A DNA stretch of 64,000 bases from Ahrensia sp. R2A130 (lineage in GTDB: Bacteria; Pseudomonadota; Alphaproteobacteria; Rhizobiales; Rhizobiaceae), in NCBI RefSeq assembly GCF_000179775.1, contig NZ_AEEB01000003.1:907719-971718 (forward strand). Reading direction: 5' to 3'. Position 1 is the stretch's first letter, and each line of letters opens with the position of its first letter. A program made the translations under genes and the position numbers. Under the pieces are notes generated by a model, which searched no databases, was not told the DNA's origin, and saw nothing but the letters and a program-made list of their open reading frames with translations. This document shows positions 12,490-23,262 of this stretch, one piece after another.

Positions 12490-13821
12490 TCAGATGGCAT
12501 CTTTGAACCACCTGCCCATGCGGGAAAACGCGCCTTCGCCCGCAACGCCAAGGCGTGGTGTGGAGCGGGAATGACGCGGATGATATTCGCGACCGGCGAT
12601 CTGCGGATGGATCAACAAACCGGATGCGGAAGAGAATGCGGGGCCTTTGGCATTTTGCGGCAAACGCGAAATACCAAGCGGACGACCAAGGCGAATATCA
12701 GCGCCCAACACGCGGGCGGCAATATCTGCAGCGCCGGAAAGCTGGCTGGCACCACCTGTCAGCACGACACGGCGACCCACAGCTCCACCGAGGCCGGAAC
12801 GGGCGATACGGTCACGAACCAGTTCCAGCGTTTCTTCGATACGCGGCCCGACGATCTGCGACAGTTGTGCAATGGAAATCTGCTGCGGCATCACGTGGGG
12901 GTCGTCATTCAGCGTCGGAATGGCGAGCATCTCGCCCTCATCCGTCGTGTTGGCGACGGCCTTGCCGTGCAGCACTTTCATGCGTTCGGCATCCGCCACG
13001 CGGGTGGAAAGCGTGCGGGCTATATCCATGGTCACATGTTGGCCGCCGACCGCGATGGCGTCGGCAAACACCATCTGGCCGTTGAGGAAAATCGAAACGG
13101 TCGTCGTACCCGACCCCATATCGATGCAGACGCACCCCATCTGCATTTCATCCGCCACGAGGCAGGCGAGACCGGACGCGTAAGGTGCTGCCACCATGGA
13201 CTGAACAGACAGATGCGTGCGGTTGATGCAATTCTCTAAATTCTGAAGCGGGCCGTCATCGGCGCTGGTGACGGTCATGGCGACACCAAGCTCTTCACCG
13301 ATCAGGCCGACCGGATCAGCGATACCAGCGGCACCATCCAGCGTATAATCCACCGGCATGGCATGCAGCGTGGTACGGCCTTCGTGACCGGAATTGTCAT
13401 GCACCTCAGCCAGCACATCATTGACGTCGGTTTCATCCACCGCATTGCCATCAAGGCGGATGGAAGATGCGTAAGTGTCGCTCGACAAACGGCCGGCAGA
13501 AACCGAGACGATAAGTTGGTCGACGGTTAAACCAGCGGAACGTTCAGCCGCATCGACAGCCAGCCGTAACGAGCGCTCGGCTTCGTCCATATCCACGACC
13601 GTACCGGATTTGATACCGGCGGAACGCTGGTGACCAAAACCCAGAAGCTCGACCGAATGGGTGCGGCCCGGAAGCACGCCGCCAGCTTCCTGCGGGCGCA
13701 GTTTGGCAATCATGCAGCACATCTTGCTGGACCCGACATCGAGCACGGAAATGATTGTGCCCTGCGATGCGGACACAGCAGACGGATGGCGGTTGCGCGA
13801 TGATGGACGGAACAGGCTCAT
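12490..13821 (-). CDS. ftsA: Cell division protein FtsA
   Basis: A 443-residue actin-like ATPase that tethers FtsZ to the membrane. Phosphate-binding motifs are visible: [13 protein letters not shown] near the start and [14 protein letters not shown] in the middle, then [13 protein letters not shown]. The protein ends in an amphipathic helix, [12 protein letters not shown], the membrane-targeting tail. Its ATG overlaps the ftsQ stop by 4 bases (ATGA), so expression is coupled with ftsQ. A 20-residue polar N-terminal extension before the first strand is usual in Rhizobiales. Confidence 0.96.
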   Translation of the reverse strand: MSLFRPSSRNRHPSAVSASQGTIISVLDVGSSKMCCMIAKLRPQEAGGVLPGRTHSVELLGFGHQRSAGIKSGTVVDMDEAERSLRLAVDAAERSAGLTVDQLIVSVSAGRLSSDTYASSIRLDGNAVDETDVNDVLAEVHDNSGHEGRTTLHAMPVDYTLDGAAGIADPVGLIGEELGVAMTVTSADDGPLQNLENCINRTHLSVQSMVAAPYASGLACLVADEMQMGCVCIDMGSGTTTVSIFLNGQMVFADAIAVGGQHVTMDIARTLSTRVADAERMKVLHGKAVANTTDEGEMLAIPTLNDDPHVMPQQISIAQLSQIVGPRIEETLELVRDRIARSGLGGAVGRRVVLTGGASQLSGAADIAARVLGADIRLGRPLGISRLPQNAKGPAFSSASGLLIHPQIAGREYHPRHSRSTPRLGVAGEGAFSRMGRWFKDAI

Positions 13822-14771
13822 AGTTTGCGGTCCGCTTTTTTCATCGCCTTGAGGCGGGCGGACACAAGTTCGGCGCGGGTCTTGGCGGCCGCCGGTTCCA
13901 GCGCAAAAGTGATGCGGTCCGATAGACGCAGATCAACGGTGGCAACTTCACGCTCGAGCAACCGGTCTTCACCGGCCAAAGTGGCGAGACGGTTCAGCGC
14001 TTTTTTCGCACCATATTCCGGCAGCTTCACGCTCATGCCGTTGGACAATTCAAGATCCCAACGACGCTCCGCGATAAACACGTAAGACGACACCTGACCT
14101 GCGATGATGGGATGATCGGCGACCAGCGGCAGAATTTTAGCGGCAGACAGCGAGGCGTTTTCACCCACAAGGTGCGGCAGGTGCGCGAAACGGTTCTGCA
14201 AAAGATCGGTGATGCCGAAGCGGGCGATTTTCGCGCCCTTCCCGTCCACCACGGTCAGCCGGTCGTTCAACTGCCACACAGCAGCAGGACGACGTTCGGC
14301 AACAGCAATCGCGAGCTTGCCAGGATAGAGTTTGCGAACTGCAGCGTTGCGGATCCAAGGAAGTTCCATCAATCGAGCGCGGGCTTCGTCGGCATCAAAG
14401 CCAATCAACGAACCTTTCGCGCCAAGGCCGAGAGCGGCGATGATGTCGGCCTCGGATGTTTCGATCTGGCCGGTGATCCGAATATCGGTCGCCTGCATGC
14501 CCACAAGACCGGCAACAGCATCTACCACCGGATTACTCGTCACACCCTGCCCTGCACCCAGCGTCCAGCCACCGAATATGAAAGCAACAGCCAGAGCGGA
14601 GCCGACACCGGCACGCGGCAGCGGCGTACGATCCAGCGCGTGTTTGGCTACCCGCATACGCGGACGCAAAGCGGCACGAACCGCAACGGGCTCGTCATCA
14701 CCGACGACGATGCGGCGCAGTGAACGCGCAAACGTTGAAAAGGTACCGGCAAATGCGGTCAGCGTTGGCAA
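13818..14771 (-). CDS. ftsQ: Cell division protein FtsQ
   Basis: A 317-residue bitopic divisome protein. A basic cytoplasmic N-terminus (1-54) precedes one membrane helix (about 56-73). A periplasmic POTRA domain follows ([21 protein letters not shown]...) and then the FtsQ beta domain with [17 protein letters not shown] and [11 protein letters not shown]. The start is TTG at 14769-14771, chosen because GGTGGAGG lies about 7 bases upstream and overlaps the end of ddl; no good ATG is near. It overlaps ddl by 13 bases and ftsA by 4, so ddl-ftsQ-ftsA are translationally coupled. Confidence 0.93.
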   Translation of the reverse strand: MPTLTAFAGTFSTFARSLRRIVVGDDEPVAVRAALRPRMRVAKHALDRTPLPRAGVGSALAVAFIFGGWTLGAGQGVTSNPVVDAVAGLVGMQATDIRITGQIETSEADIIAALGLGAKGSLIGFDADEARARLMELPWIRNAAVRKLYPGKLAIAVAERRPAAVWQLNDRLTVVDGKGAKIARFGITDLLQNRFAHLPHLVGENASLSAAKILPLVADHPIIAGQVSSYVFIAERRWDLELSNGMSVKLPEYGAKKALNRLATLAGEDRLLEREVATVDLRLSDRITFALEPAAAKTRAELVSARLKAMKKADRKL

Positions 14772-15679
14772 GAAGCGTCCTCCACCATCCAGCTCAGCAA
14801 ATCACCGAATGTGTGACCCGCGTGTTGGGCCAATTCGGGAAGCAGAGAGGTGGGTGTCATGCCGGGCTGGGTGTTTACTTCCAGCCAGATCAGTTCACCC
14901 GTTCCATTAACGCGGTCGTCCAGCCGGAAGTCGGAACGCGATACCCCGCGACAGCCGATAGCCTCATGCGCCTTGAGCGACAGAGTTTGTATTTTTTGGT
15001 AAATATTTGGTAAAATTTCTGCCGGAAGGACGTGCGTGGAGCCACCTTCGGCGTATTTCGCATCGTAATCGTACCAGCCACCGTCAGCTGCCGTGATTTC
15101 GGTCACACCCAGCGCAACATCACCCATGACAGCGCATGTCAGTTCGCGCCCGTGAATGAATCGTTCCACCATAACTGTGTCACCGTATGGCCACTCGTCG
15201 GAATATAGTTCCTGTGGCGGCGTAGAGCGGTCTTCGCAGACGATCAACACGCCAAAGCTGGAACCTTCGTTGACGGGCTTCACCACGTAGGGTGGCTTCA
15301 TTACGTGTTTTTCAGCCGCTTCCAGCCGGTGCATCACCTTGGCTTCTGCAACAGGAATACCTGCACGGCGGGCAACGGTTTTGGCCCGCTCCTTATCCAT
15401 TGCAAGCGCGGACGCCATGACGCCGGAATGGGTGTAGGGAATGTCGAGATATTCGAGGATGCCTTGAATCGTACCGTCCTCGCCATGAGGACCGTGCAAT
15501 CCGTTGAAGGCGACATCGGGCTTCAAGTCGGCCAGCGTGGCGGAGACGTTGCGATCAACATCGACGCGCGTGACGCGATAGCCTTCGGCCTCCAGCGCAT
15601 CGGCGCAGGAATTGCCCGTCGACAGGCTGACAGGTCGTTCCGACGACCATCCGCCCATCAGGACAGCAACGTGCTTCAT
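14759..15679 (-). CDS. ddl: D-alanine--D-alanine ligase
   Basis: A 306-residue ATP-grasp ligase making the D-Ala-D-Ala dipeptide used by MurF. Visible motifs are [14 protein letters not shown] at the N-terminus, [27 protein letters not shown] (ATP grasp), [10 protein letters not shown] and the metal-binding EVNTQPGMT near the end. ATG 15679 begins the usual [14 protein letters not shown] lies 8 bases upstream. The 276-base gap before it is the only sizeable space inside the murC-to-ftsA stretch and holds the probable promoter for ddl-ftsQAZ. Confidence 0.96.
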   Translation of the reverse strand: MKHVAVLMGGWSSERPVSLSTGNSCADALEAEGYRVTRVDVDRNVSATLADLKPDVAFNGLHGPHGEDGTIQGILEYLDIPYTHSGVMASALAMDKERAKTVARRAGIPVAEAKVMHRLEAAEKHVMKPPYVVKPVNEGSSFGVLIVCEDRSTPPQELYSDEWPYGDTVMVERFIHGRELTCAVMGDVALGVTEITAADGGWYDYDAKYAEGGSTHVLPAEILPNIYQKIQTLSLKAHEAIGCRGVSRSDFRLDDRVNGTGELIWLEVNTQPGMTPTSLLPELAQHAGHTFGDLLSWMVEDASCQR

Positions 15680-15955
15680 GTTTTCGATCCCAAAGGCTTC
15701 CCCGCGCAAAGGGGAATCACAGGGTCGTGGGTCGATCAAGCATCTGCACCGATCAACTCATGTTACAGCGTTGAATCAACTCACGAACCAGCCTGCCCAA
15801 CGGACTCAAAAGACTCGTGAATTTGCAAATTATCGACAGGCGAAGAAAATTTTGCTCGACCGTTAACTATTTTCGAAACGCGGAAGAACGAGACGTGAAC
15901 GACTCACGACCTCACCCGAAACATGAGTGCTAGTCGCAAATCACATCGCGCGTTA
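15680..15955 (-). promoter_or_regulatory. Candidate ddl-ftsQAZ promoter region with five GANTC sites
   Basis: This spacer between murB and ddl contains GAATC at 15714 and 15773 and GACTC at 15803, 15812 and 15901, two of them 9 bases apart. GANTC is the target of the cell-cycle methyltransferase CcrM in Alphaproteobacteria, and chance would give about one in this length. A GTTAAC (TTAA half-site) is at about 15862. A definite -35/-10 pair could not be chosen. Confidence 0.5.
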
Positions 15956-16903
15956 TTAGGGCTGAAACGGCACCACTTCGCGACCACTTTCGAAGCGACC
16001 AAGCCGCTTGATTTCCCAGTTCAGCAGCACCCCACTATCGGCAAACACCCGCTCGCGAACCGTCTCTCCCAGCGTCTCCAGATCATGGCCGGTGGCTCCA
16101 CCGGTGTTGATCATGAAGTTGCAATGCATCTCGCTCATCTGCGCGCCGCCAATGGAAAATCCGCGCAGACCTGCAGCATCAACGAGCTTCCATGAGGAAT
16201 GACCATCAGGGTTCTTGAAGGTCGACCCACCGGTCTTCTCACGGATGGGTTGAACGGTCTCGCGATGGTGCTGCACCTCGTCCATCGCAGCACGAATGTC
16301 AGCCGCATCTGCCGGCTCACCTTCTAACAGAGCAGACGTGAAAATGATATCTTTCGCAGCGCCACTGTGGCGATAAGCGTAGCCCATATCGGCATGAGAA
16401 AGCGTATGGCGTTCGCCCTGCCGGTCGATGGCGGAAACCTCCACCACGCGGTTCGTCGTCTCCGTACCATTGGCCCCGGCGTTCATTCGAAGTGCGCCGC
16501 CGATAGCGCCGGGAATACCGTGGTAAAAGGCGAAACCGCCCAGCCCCGCATCCAACGCCGCAGCGGCAACGCGCTTGTCGGGTGCTGCAGCACCTGCGCG
16601 AAGTTGTGTATCGCCGACACACTCAATCCCACCAAAACCCTTGCCCGACAGGCGGATCACAACGCCGTCGATCCCGCCATCACGCACCAGCAGGTTAGAG
16701 CCAATGCCCACAACCATCACCGGCACATCGGCGGGCAGCATCTTCAGGAACGTTGAAAGATCATCTTCATCGGCAGGCTGAAACAGCAGGTCTGCCGGTC
16801 CACCCACCTGAAACCATGTGATCTTCGACATCGGTGCATCCGCCGTCAGCCGTCCGCGAATGGCGGACGTATCGATACGGTCCAAGATCGCTTGTCCGCT
16901 CAT
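15956..16903 (-). CDS. murB: UDP-N-acetylenolpyruvoylglucosamine reductase
   Basis: A 315-residue FAD enzyme that reduces the enolpyruvyl group to make UDP-MurNAc. The FAD-binding strand region has [11 protein letters not shown] and [15 protein letters not shown], then [21 protein letters not shown]. The proton-donating serine is in GGSTFKNP, and the C-terminal catalytic glutamate is in NWEIKRLG, as in type I/IIa enzymes. Its start overlaps the murC stop by 4 bases. It is the last gene before the putative internal promoter region of the cluster. Confidence 0.96.
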   Translation of the reverse strand: MSGQAILDRIDTSAIRGRLTADAPMSKITWFQVGGPADLLFQPADEDDLSTFLKMLPADVPVMVVGIGSNLLVRDGGIDGVVIRLSGKGFGGIECVGDTQLRAGAAAPDKRVAAAALDAGLGGFAFYHGIPGAIGGALRMNAGANGTETTNRVVEVSAIDRQGERHTLSHADMGYAYRHSGAAKDIIFTSALLEGEPADAADIRAAMDEVQHHRETVQPIREKTGGSTFKNPDGHSSWKLVDAAGLRGFSIGGAQMSEMHCNFMINTGGATGHDLETLGETVRERVFADSGVLLNWEIKRLGRFESGREVVPFQP

Positions 16904-18318
16904 TTTGCAGCCAACTCATCGGGCAGCGCATGGGCCCAACCGGTAATGTCGCCAGCGCCAAGAAACAGCACGTAGTCGCCGGGCTTGGCCTTGGCGCGAA
17001 TAAGATCGGCAATGGCTTCGCGCCCTTCGATGGCCTGCACGTCGCGGTGCCCGCTGGAGCGGATGGCTTCGGCCAATGACGCAGCGTTGCGGTTATCGAT
17101 AGGCTGCTCGCCCGCCGCATAGACCGGCGCGACATAAACCGTATCGGCATCGTTGAAGCAGGCCGCAAATTCTTCGAACAAATCATCAAGGCGCGTGTAG
17201 CGATGGGGCTGTTTGATCGCGATCACCCGACCGCCCGTGCCATCGCCAGAGCGAACAGCCGAGCGTGCCGCTTTCAGCACGGCGGAGATTTCAACGGGGT
17301 GGTGCGCGTAGTCGTCGAACACTTCGACGCCGTTCCACGAACCAGTATGCGTGAAGCGGCGGCGCACGCCTTTGAAGGCTGCAAGCCCATCACGAATTTC
17401 CTGTGCGCCAACCCCAAGCTGCCAAGCCACCGCAATCGCGGCTGTGGCGTTGGACACATTGTGAATACCGGGCATCGGCAGTTCGAGATCGTTCAACTCG
17501 ATAGCATCCGGCGAACGCCGGTCCTGAATGACGACGTCGAAGATATTCTTCGCGCCCTGCGCGCGCACGTTGCGAAAGCGCACATCGGCCTGCGGATTGT
17601 TGCCATAGGTCACCAGACGACGATCTTCGACCCGCGCAACAAGCGCCTGCACTTCAGGATGGTCGATGCACATAACGCCGAAACCGTAGAACGGCAGATT
17701 TTCGATAAAACGCCGGAAGGCTTTTTTCGCACGGTCGAACGTCTTGTAATGATCGAGATGCTCGGGGTCGATATTCGTCACCACCGCCACTGTGGCGGGC
17801 AATTTGAGGAAGGAGCCGTCGCTTTCGTCAGCCTCCGCCACCATCCAAGCGCCATCGCCCATGCGGGCGTTCGTGCCGATGGCGTTCAGAATGCCGCCGT
17901 TGATGATAGTTGGGTCCAACCCGCCCGCCTCCAGCAACGCGCCGACCATCGACGTAGTAGTGGTTTTGCCGTGGGTGCCGCCAACGGCGACCGCCTGTTT
18001 GAAGCGCATCAACTCCGCCAGCATTTCAGCACGGCGCACGATGGGCAGGCTGCGCGCCTTGGCTTCCATGCGTTCAGGATTGTCTTCCTTGATTGCCGTG
18101 GATGTTACCACCACGCGGCTTTCGCCAAGGTTTTCGGCACGGTGGCCGACATGAACCGCGATGCCTTTTTTCTGCAATCGCTGCACATTGGCACCGTCAT
18201 TCTGGTCGGAACCCTGAACGGAGTAGCCCAGATTGTGAAGCACCTCGGCAATCGCAGACATGCCAATGCCACCGATGCCAATGAAATGAATAAGACCGAT
18301 ATCGTCCGCCATGCGCAT
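16900..18318 (-). CDS. murC: UDP-N-acetylmuramate--L-alanine ligase
   Basis: A 472-residue Mur ligase adding L-alanine to UDP-MurNAc. The N-terminal Rossmann domain opens with [17 protein letters not shown]; the ATP-binding GTHGKTT motif is at 114-120, followed by EADESDGSF and [11 protein letters not shown], and the C-terminal domain contains [11 protein letters not shown]. Two in-frame ATGs stand at 18318 and 18312; the first is listed. It lies 64 bases after murG and overlaps murB by 4 bases. Confidence 0.97.
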   Translation of the reverse strand: MRMADDIGLIHFIGIGGIGMSAIAEVLHNLGYSVQGSDQNDGANVQRLQKKGIAVHVGHRAENLGESRVVVTSTAIKEDNPERMEAKARSLPIVRRAEMLAELMRFKQAVAVGGTHGKTTTTSMVGALLEAGGLDPTIINGGILNAIGTNARMGDGAWMVAEADESDGSFLKLPATVAVVTNIDPEHLDHYKTFDRAKKAFRRFIENLPFYGFGVMCIDHPEVQALVARVEDRRLVTYGNNPQADVRFRNVRAQGAKNIFDVVIQDRRSPDAIELNDLELPMPGIHNVSNATAAIAVAWQLGVGAQEIRDGLAAFKGVRRRFTHTGSWNGVEVFDDYAHHPVEISAVLKAARSAVRSGDGTGGRVIAIKQPHRYTRLDDLFEEFAACFNDADTVYVAPVYAAGEQPIDNRNAASLAEAIRSSGHRDVQAIEGREAIADLIRAKAKPGDYVLFLGAGDITGWAHALPDELAAK

Positions 18319-18382
18319 GGGGGCGTTTCCCTTCGAGTTGGGAGTGTTTCAAGGACCGATGATGGCCTGTTCGGCAGAGGCT

Positions 18383-19471
18383 TTAGCCGCCTTTGGCGAC
18401 CTTTTCCACCAGATCAGCCAAATCATGCGTGGCCCGTGGCTTGGCAGACGCACGTGCTGCCGCAGACTGCGCGGACAGCTTGTCCGGTTCCTGCATGGCA
18501 GCCGCGATTAGGCCAGTGAGTTTGGACCGATCCAGCGTCGATTGTGGCGCTATGGTGCCACCACCATTTGCCACTAGCTCCGCAGCGTTGGCCGCCTGAT
18601 CGTGGTCGAGCGCAAAAGGGTACGGCACAAGAACAGACGGAACACCTATGGCCGCGACTTCCGACACCGTGGAAGCACCCGCGCGGCATATCATCAGATG
18701 TGCAGAAGAAAGCCGCTCGCCCATACGGTCGAAAAACGGCGCAACCACTGACGTGATACCAGCCTCATCCAACAACGCCTTAGCGCCGTCCACCTGCTCT
18801 TCGCGGGCCTGCAATGTCAGGCGTAAGCGACGACGGAAGGCTTCCGGCAATGCAGCAACGGAAGCCGGAATGGTATCACCAAAAAACTGCGCGCCTTGTG
18901 ACCCACCGATGACCACGAGATGAAACGGTGCGTCGCCAGCAGACGGCGCGTAAGCCGCACCTTGGGCAAGTATATCGAGAATTTCGGCCCGTAACGGGTT
19001 GCCCGTGATCGTCGTGCCAGCGGGAAGCTTGTCGCTCGGAAAACCAGCAGCCACAGCGGCAGCACGGCCCGATAGCAATTTGTTGGCACGGCCCAGAACA
19101 GCGTTTTGCTCGTGCAACACCAGCGGCACACCGGAACGATTGGCAGCGAACATCGGCGGCAGGCTTGGGTAACCGCCGAAGCCGATCGCAGCCTTGGGCG
19201 CGATAGCTTGCACCACCCGACCAGCGGCACGCAGCCCTTGCCACAGCGTCCATGCGGATTTTGCCATCGCGACCGGGTTCTTCGAACCGAACGTTGCCGA
19301 TGGCACAACGTGTACCGCCTCACCGGGAAAAGCGCTCGTGTAGCGGGTGCCGCGTTTATCCGTTGCCAAATGCACGGTCCAGCCGCGCGACTTCAGTTCC
19401 TGTGCGAGCGCCTGCGCAGGGAACAGATGCCCACCTGTGCCACCAGCGGCCAAGAGTATGGAGTTGCTCAC
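18383..19471 (-). CDS. murG: Undecaprenyl-PP-MurNAc-pentapeptide GlcNAc transferase
   Basis: A 362-residue GT28 glycosyltransferase that converts lipid I to lipid II on the inner face of the membrane. The N-terminal GGTGGH loop (about 10-15) and GFGGYPSLPP bind the lipid-linked acceptor; the C-terminal half has VIGGSQGAQFF, then ICRAGASTVSE and a donor-binding YPFALDHDQAANA. The start is GTG at 19469-19471, whose last base begins the overlap with the ftsW stop (GTGA). Open frame upstream of it lies inside ftsW and is not coding. Confidence 0.96.
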   Translation of the reverse strand: MSNSILLAAGGTGGHLFPAQALAQELKSRGWTVHLATDKRGTRYTSAFPGEAVHVVPSATFGSKNPVAMAKSAWTLWQGLRAAGRVVQAIAPKAAIGFGGYPSLPPMFAANRSGVPLVLHEQNAVLGRANKLLSGRAAAVAAGFPSDKLPAGTTITGNPLRAEILDILAQGAAYAPSAGDAPFHLVVIGGSQGAQFFGDTIPASVAALPEAFRRRLRLTLQAREEQVDGAKALLDEAGITSVVAPFFDRMGERLSSAHLMICRAGASTVSEVAAIGVPSVLVPYPFALDHDQAANAAELVANGGGTIAPQSTLDRSKLTGLIAAAMQEPDKLSAQSAAARASAKPRATHDLADLVEKVAKGG

Positions 19472-20634
19472 GCTGGTGCTCCTGCAAGCTGCACGGGGCG
19501 ACGGACCGTTCGTGCCTCGGACCGGCGATAGCTCTCCGCACGCTTCCGCGTCAGCGCCAAAACGAGGCCCATGCCGAACGCCACCGCAATGAGTGAAGAG
19601 CCACCGTAAGAGATGAAAGGCAACGTCATGCCCTTGGCAGGAATGAGCTGAAGATTGACCGCAAGATTGATGCAGGCCTGAACGCCAAATTGCAGCACCA
19701 GACCGCACACGGCCAGTTGCACGAAACGGTCACGCTCCGACAAACCGTGCCACAAGCCGCGCAGCACGACGAAGGCGAACAGGCCGACCAGAACCATGGC
19801 GAGCAGGATGCCGAACTCTTCGGCAGCGACGGAAAAAATGAAATCGGTATGACTGTCAGGAAGGCCGTATTTCACGGAACCCTCGCCCGGCCCCTGCCCC
19901 AACCAGCCGCCGTTGGTGATGGCTTGAAGGCCGCGATCCACCTGAAATGTGTCGCCGGTGCCCGTGACGAAGCGGTCGATACGGTCACGCACATGGGGGA
20001 TCAGCGTGTAAGCCGCACCGGAACCCACGACGGCCAACCCACCAAGAAATCCGACGAGACGCCAGGACATTCCGGCCATGAAGAACATCGCGCCCCAAAC
20101 CACGGTGACGAGAACCGTTTGTCCAAAATCGGGCTGAATAATCAGAAGCCCCGCGCAGAGCAGATAAAGCCCCATCGCCATCGCTGTACAGGGAATATCA
20201 GGCCGCTTCGAGCTTTCAGAAAACAAAAACGCGCTGACGATAACGAAGGTTGGCTTCAGAAACTCCGACGGCTGCAACTTGATTGGACCAAGCTCGAACC
20301 AGCGCGTTGCGCCCTTCGCCGAATAGCCCATGAAGGGCAAGGCCAGCATGACCAGCAAAGCACCTGCAAAGCCGAGAAATGCCAGACGGCGCACGTTACG
20401 AATGTCGAGAAACGATGTGCCGATGAGCACACAAAACGCGAGCACCACGAAGACCGCATGGCGTTTCACAAAATGAAAATTATCGTCGATGGGCAGTCGG
20501 TGTGTGGCCGCAGGGCTGGATGAAAGTGACAGCAAGAAGCCGAATGCCAACAGCAACAGGGCTGCCAACAGCAGCAACCGGTCGACACTCCACCACCAGT
20601 CGGCAACGGGGGATTTGCGGGCACGAGACATCAT
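19468..20634 (-). CDS. ftsW: Septal peptidoglycan polymerase FtsW
   Basis: A 388-residue SEDS-family glycosyltransferase that polymerises lipid II at the septum with FtsI. It has about ten membrane segments. Recognisable motifs are KGATRWFELGPIKLQPSEF, the loop with GGWLGQGPGEG and DSHTDFIFSV, and the late MTLPFISYGGSS. ATG 20634 gives the expected start 'MmSRAr.sPVADWWWsVDR'; a TTG seven codons upstream is less likely. It overlaps murG by 4 bases and follows murD by 38 bases. Confidence 0.95.
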   Translation of the reverse strand: MMSRARKSPVADWWWSVDRLLLLAALLLLAFGFLLSLSSSPAATHRLPIDDNFHFVKRHAVFVVLAFCVLIGTSFLDIRNVRRLAFLGFAGALLVMLALPFMGYSAKGATRWFELGPIKLQPSEFLKPTFVIVSAFLFSESSKRPDIPCTAMAMGLYLLCAGLLIIQPDFGQTVLVTVVWGAMFFMAGMSWRLVGFLGGLAVVGSGAAYTLIPHVRDRIDRFVTGTGDTFQVDRGLQAITNGGWLGQGPGEGSVKYGLPDSHTDFIFSVAAEEFGILLAMVLVGLFAFVVLRGLWHGLSERDRFVQLAVCGLVLQFGVQACINLAVNLQLIPAKGMTLPFISYGGSSLIAVAFGMGLVLALTRKRAESYRRSEARTVRRPVQLAGAPA

Positions 20635-20672
20635 GGCGGCGGCAACCTTTTTCAACGGCGTGAAACGCGCCG

Positions 20673-22064
20673 TCAGCCGCCGATGGGAACGTATCCCTCC
20701 AGCGCTGCCACCGCATCCTTGAACGCTTCGCCCCGTTTCTCGAAATTCGGAAACTGGTCGAAACTGGCCGCTGCCGGCGACAGAAGCACAACCGCCTCTG
20801 CCCCCTTTCCAGCCGCAAGCGAAGCATCGCGTGCGGCGTGGTTAACGGCCTGTTTCAAACTGCCAGCAATTTCATAAGGAATGGTATCCGGAAGCTGACT
20901 TGCAAACGATCCTGCCGCTTCTCCGATAAAATAAGCCTTGGCTATGCGGTCGAACTGCGGAGCAAGCGATCCGATGCCACCGTCTTTTGCCAAGCCACCA
21001 GCGATCCAGTGGACCTTCGGAAAGCTGGACAAGGCGGGCGCGACCGCCTCGGCATTGGTGGCCTTGGAGTCATTGACGAACAGCACATCGCCCACATGCC
21101 CCGCCTGCTCCATACGGTGCGCGAGGCCGGGAAAGCTGTTGAAGCCCGATTGAATTTCCTCGCTGGACAAGCCCACGGCCCGGCAGGCGGCGAAAGCCGC
21201 AGCAGCGTTCTGACCGTTATGCTGACCGCGCAGGGACCCGACGCCCGACAGATCGATGACCATGTCGCCATCAACAATCAGCTTGCCATCGGCAAAGAAG
21301 ACATCTGCAGCACCATCTTTGGAAATCGTTACAAGCGGCGTACGAGAAGCGCTAATTCTGCCTGAAATTGCGCGGCAATGTTCATCGTCCAACCCCACAA
21401 CGGCGAGATCCGACGCAGCCACCAGCCGCTCTTTGATCCCGGCATAATTTTCCAACGTTCCGTGCCGCTCCAGATGGTCCGGTGTCAGGTTGAGCAGCAG
21501 GCCGACATGCGGCGCAATCGATGGCGCAAGGTCGATCTGATAGGATGAAATTTCCACCACATAGACCTGATTGGCGGGCGTTTCCGACAGCGGGTCGAGG
21601 TCCAGCACAGCACGGCCAATATTGCCGCCCATCTGCACATCCCGTCCGGCCTGCTTCAACACATGTGCGATGAGCGCAGTGGTGGTGGATTTGCCGTTGG
21701 TACCGGTAATCGCGATCACCGGGGCGGGGCGTCCGGCCTTCGCCATCTGGCGGAAGAACAATTCGACATCACCCACAATCGGCACTTCGCTGCGGCGCGC
21801 AAATTCCACGGTCCAATGCGGCTGCGGATGGGTTAGCGGCACGCCGGGGGCGAGAACGAGCGCATCGACACAGTCCCAGTCTATGGTCCGCAAATCAGCA
21901 CACGTAATGCCCTGCGCTTCCGCACGCTCGACGCTTGCGGGATTGTCATCGAACGCAATGACCTGTGTTCCGCCAGCCATCAACGCAGCAGCGGTAACAA
22001 GACCAGAACCACCAAGACCGAACAGCGCGACCGTTTGCTCGTGTGTGACATCGATAGTAATCAT
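20673..22064 (-). CDS. murD: UDP-MurNAc-L-alanine--D-glutamate ligase
   Basis: A 463-residue Mur ligase adding D-glutamate. The N-terminal domain starts [14 protein letters not shown]; the P-loop GTNGKST is at 121-127, followed by [10 protein letters not shown] and [21 protein letters not shown], with [12 protein letters not shown] in the C-terminal domain. It follows mraY by 22 bases and precedes ftsW in the conserved dcw order. Length is normal. Confidence 0.97.
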   Translation of the reverse strand: MITIDVTHEQTVALFGLGGSGLVTAAALMAGGTQVIAFDDNPASVERAEAQGITCADLRTIDWDCVDALVLAPGVPLTHPQPHWTVEFARRSEVPIVGDVELFFRQMAKAGRPAPVIAITGTNGKSTTTALIAHVLKQAGRDVQMGGNIGRAVLDLDPLSETPANQVYVVEISSYQIDLAPSIAPHVGLLLNLTPDHLERHGTLENYAGIKERLVAASDLAVVGLDDEHCRAISGRISASRTPLVTISKDGAADVFFADGKLIVDGDMVIDLSGVGSLRGQHNGQNAAAAFAACRAVGLSSEEIQSGFNSFPGLAHRMEQAGHVGDVLFVNDSKATNAEAVAPALSSFPKVHWIAGGLAKDGGIGSLAPQFDRIAKAYFIGEAAGSFASQLPDTIPYEIAGSLKQAVNHAARDASLAAGKGAEAVVLLSPAAASFDQFPNFEKRGEAFKDAVAALEGYVPIGG

Positions 22065-22086
22065 TAGCGCAGCTGCTTCTTTTCGA

Positions 22087-23202
22087 TCAGCGTAGCTTCA
22101 GGGTAGCCAAACCCATCAGCGCGAAGACGATGGAGATGATCCAGAAGCGAATGACGACCTGGCTTTCAGTCCAGCCCAACTGCTCGAAATGATGGTGGAT
22201 CGGCGCCATTTTGAACACGCGCTTACCCGTGAGCTTAAACGACGCGACCTGAATAATGACCGACATCGCTTCCATCACAAACAAACCGCCGATGATGGCA
22301 AGGACGATCTCGTGTTTGGTGGCGACAGCAATGGTGCCCAACATTCCACCAAGCGCCAGCGAGCCCGTATCGCCCATGAAGATGGCGGCAGGTGGCGCAT
22401 TGAACCATAAAAAGCCAAGACCGGCACCAATAACAGCGCCACAAATAATGGCCAGCTCACCCGTGCCGCGCACATGGTGGATTTGAAGATAATCAGCGAA
22501 AATGGCGTTACCCGCGAGATAGGCGATCACGCCGAAAGACGCAGCAGCGATCATCACCGGAACGATAGCGAGACCGTCGAGACCGTCCGTCAAATTGACC
22601 GCATTACCAGCGGACACGATGACGAAGGCACCGAAGATAACAAAGAACCAGCCGAGTTGCAGCACCAGCGTTTTGAAGAACGGGAAGGTCAGCGCCGACG
22701 ACAGGTCCAGATCATTCCCAACCGCTTGAACGTTCGCGACCTTATCGGCAAACAGCATGATCGCAGTGCAGGCCAACGCTGCGATGATGAACTCCAGCAG
22801 CAACCGCATCTTGCCGGAAAAGCCCTTGTCGGTGGCTTTGGTCACTTTCAGATAATCGTCGTAAAAACCGATCGCGCCAAAGCCCAACGTGACCAGCAAC
22901 ACGGTCCAAACCAGCACGGACGACAGATCGGCCCAGAGCATCGACGCGCCGACGATGCCGATCAAAATGATGAAGCCGCCCATGGTGGGCGTGCCGGCTT
23001 TTTTGAAATGCGTTGCAGGGCCATCAGAGCGAATGGGTTGTCCCTTTTTCTGCACTCCGCGCAGGGCACGAATAATCATTGGGCCAAACAGGAACGTAAT
23101 CATCATCGACGTGATGAGCGCACCACCGGTGCGAAATGTGATGTAACGAAACACGTTGAACAGCGGCAGGCTGTCGCCAAACCCGGACAGATAGTGAAGC
23201 AT
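22087..23202 (-). CDS. mraY: Phospho-MurNAc-pentapeptide transferase
   Basis: A 371-residue integral membrane enzyme that transfers phospho-MurNAc-pentapeptide to undecaprenyl phosphate, giving lipid I. About ten helices are visible. Cytoplasmic motifs are [28 protein letters not shown], the Mg-binding [10 protein letters not shown] and, near the end, [11 protein letters not shown] 23202 has GAGGAC about 6 bases upstream. The spacer to the murEF gene is 60 bases. Confidence 0.97.
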   Translation of the reverse strand: MLHYLSGFGDSLPLFNVFRYITFRTGGALITSMMITFLFGPMIIRALRGVQKKGQPIRSDGPATHFKKAGTPTMGGFIILIGIVGASMLWADLSSVLVWTVLLVTLGFGAIGFYDDYLKVTKATDKGFSGKMRLLLEFIIAALACTAIMLFADKVANVQAVGNDLDLSSALTFPFFKTLVLQLGWFFVIFGAFVIVSAGNAVNLTDGLDGLAIVPVMIAAASFGVIAYLAGNAIFADYLQIHHVRGTGELAIICGAVIGAGLGFLWFNAPPAAIFMGDTGSLALGGMLGTIAVATKHEIVLAIIGGLFVMEAMSVIIQVASFKLTGKRVFKMAPIHHHFEQLGWTESQVVIRFWIISIVFALMGLATLKLR

Positions 23203-23262
23203 CGATAGTCCTCGATTGCGCCCGGCATTCGGTTTTCACCGCGCAAGGCTTGTGGTCGCGTG

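Noticed and set aside
12360..12551. A 64-codon N-terminal extension of FtsZ
   Set aside because: FtsZ homologs start near MTINLQ; the extension overlaps the end of ftsA and the ATG at 12359 has a good ribosome site.
17203..18519. A 438-codon plus-strand frame opposite murC
   Set aside because: Same reason: antisense shadow without domain signals, covering an intact murC.
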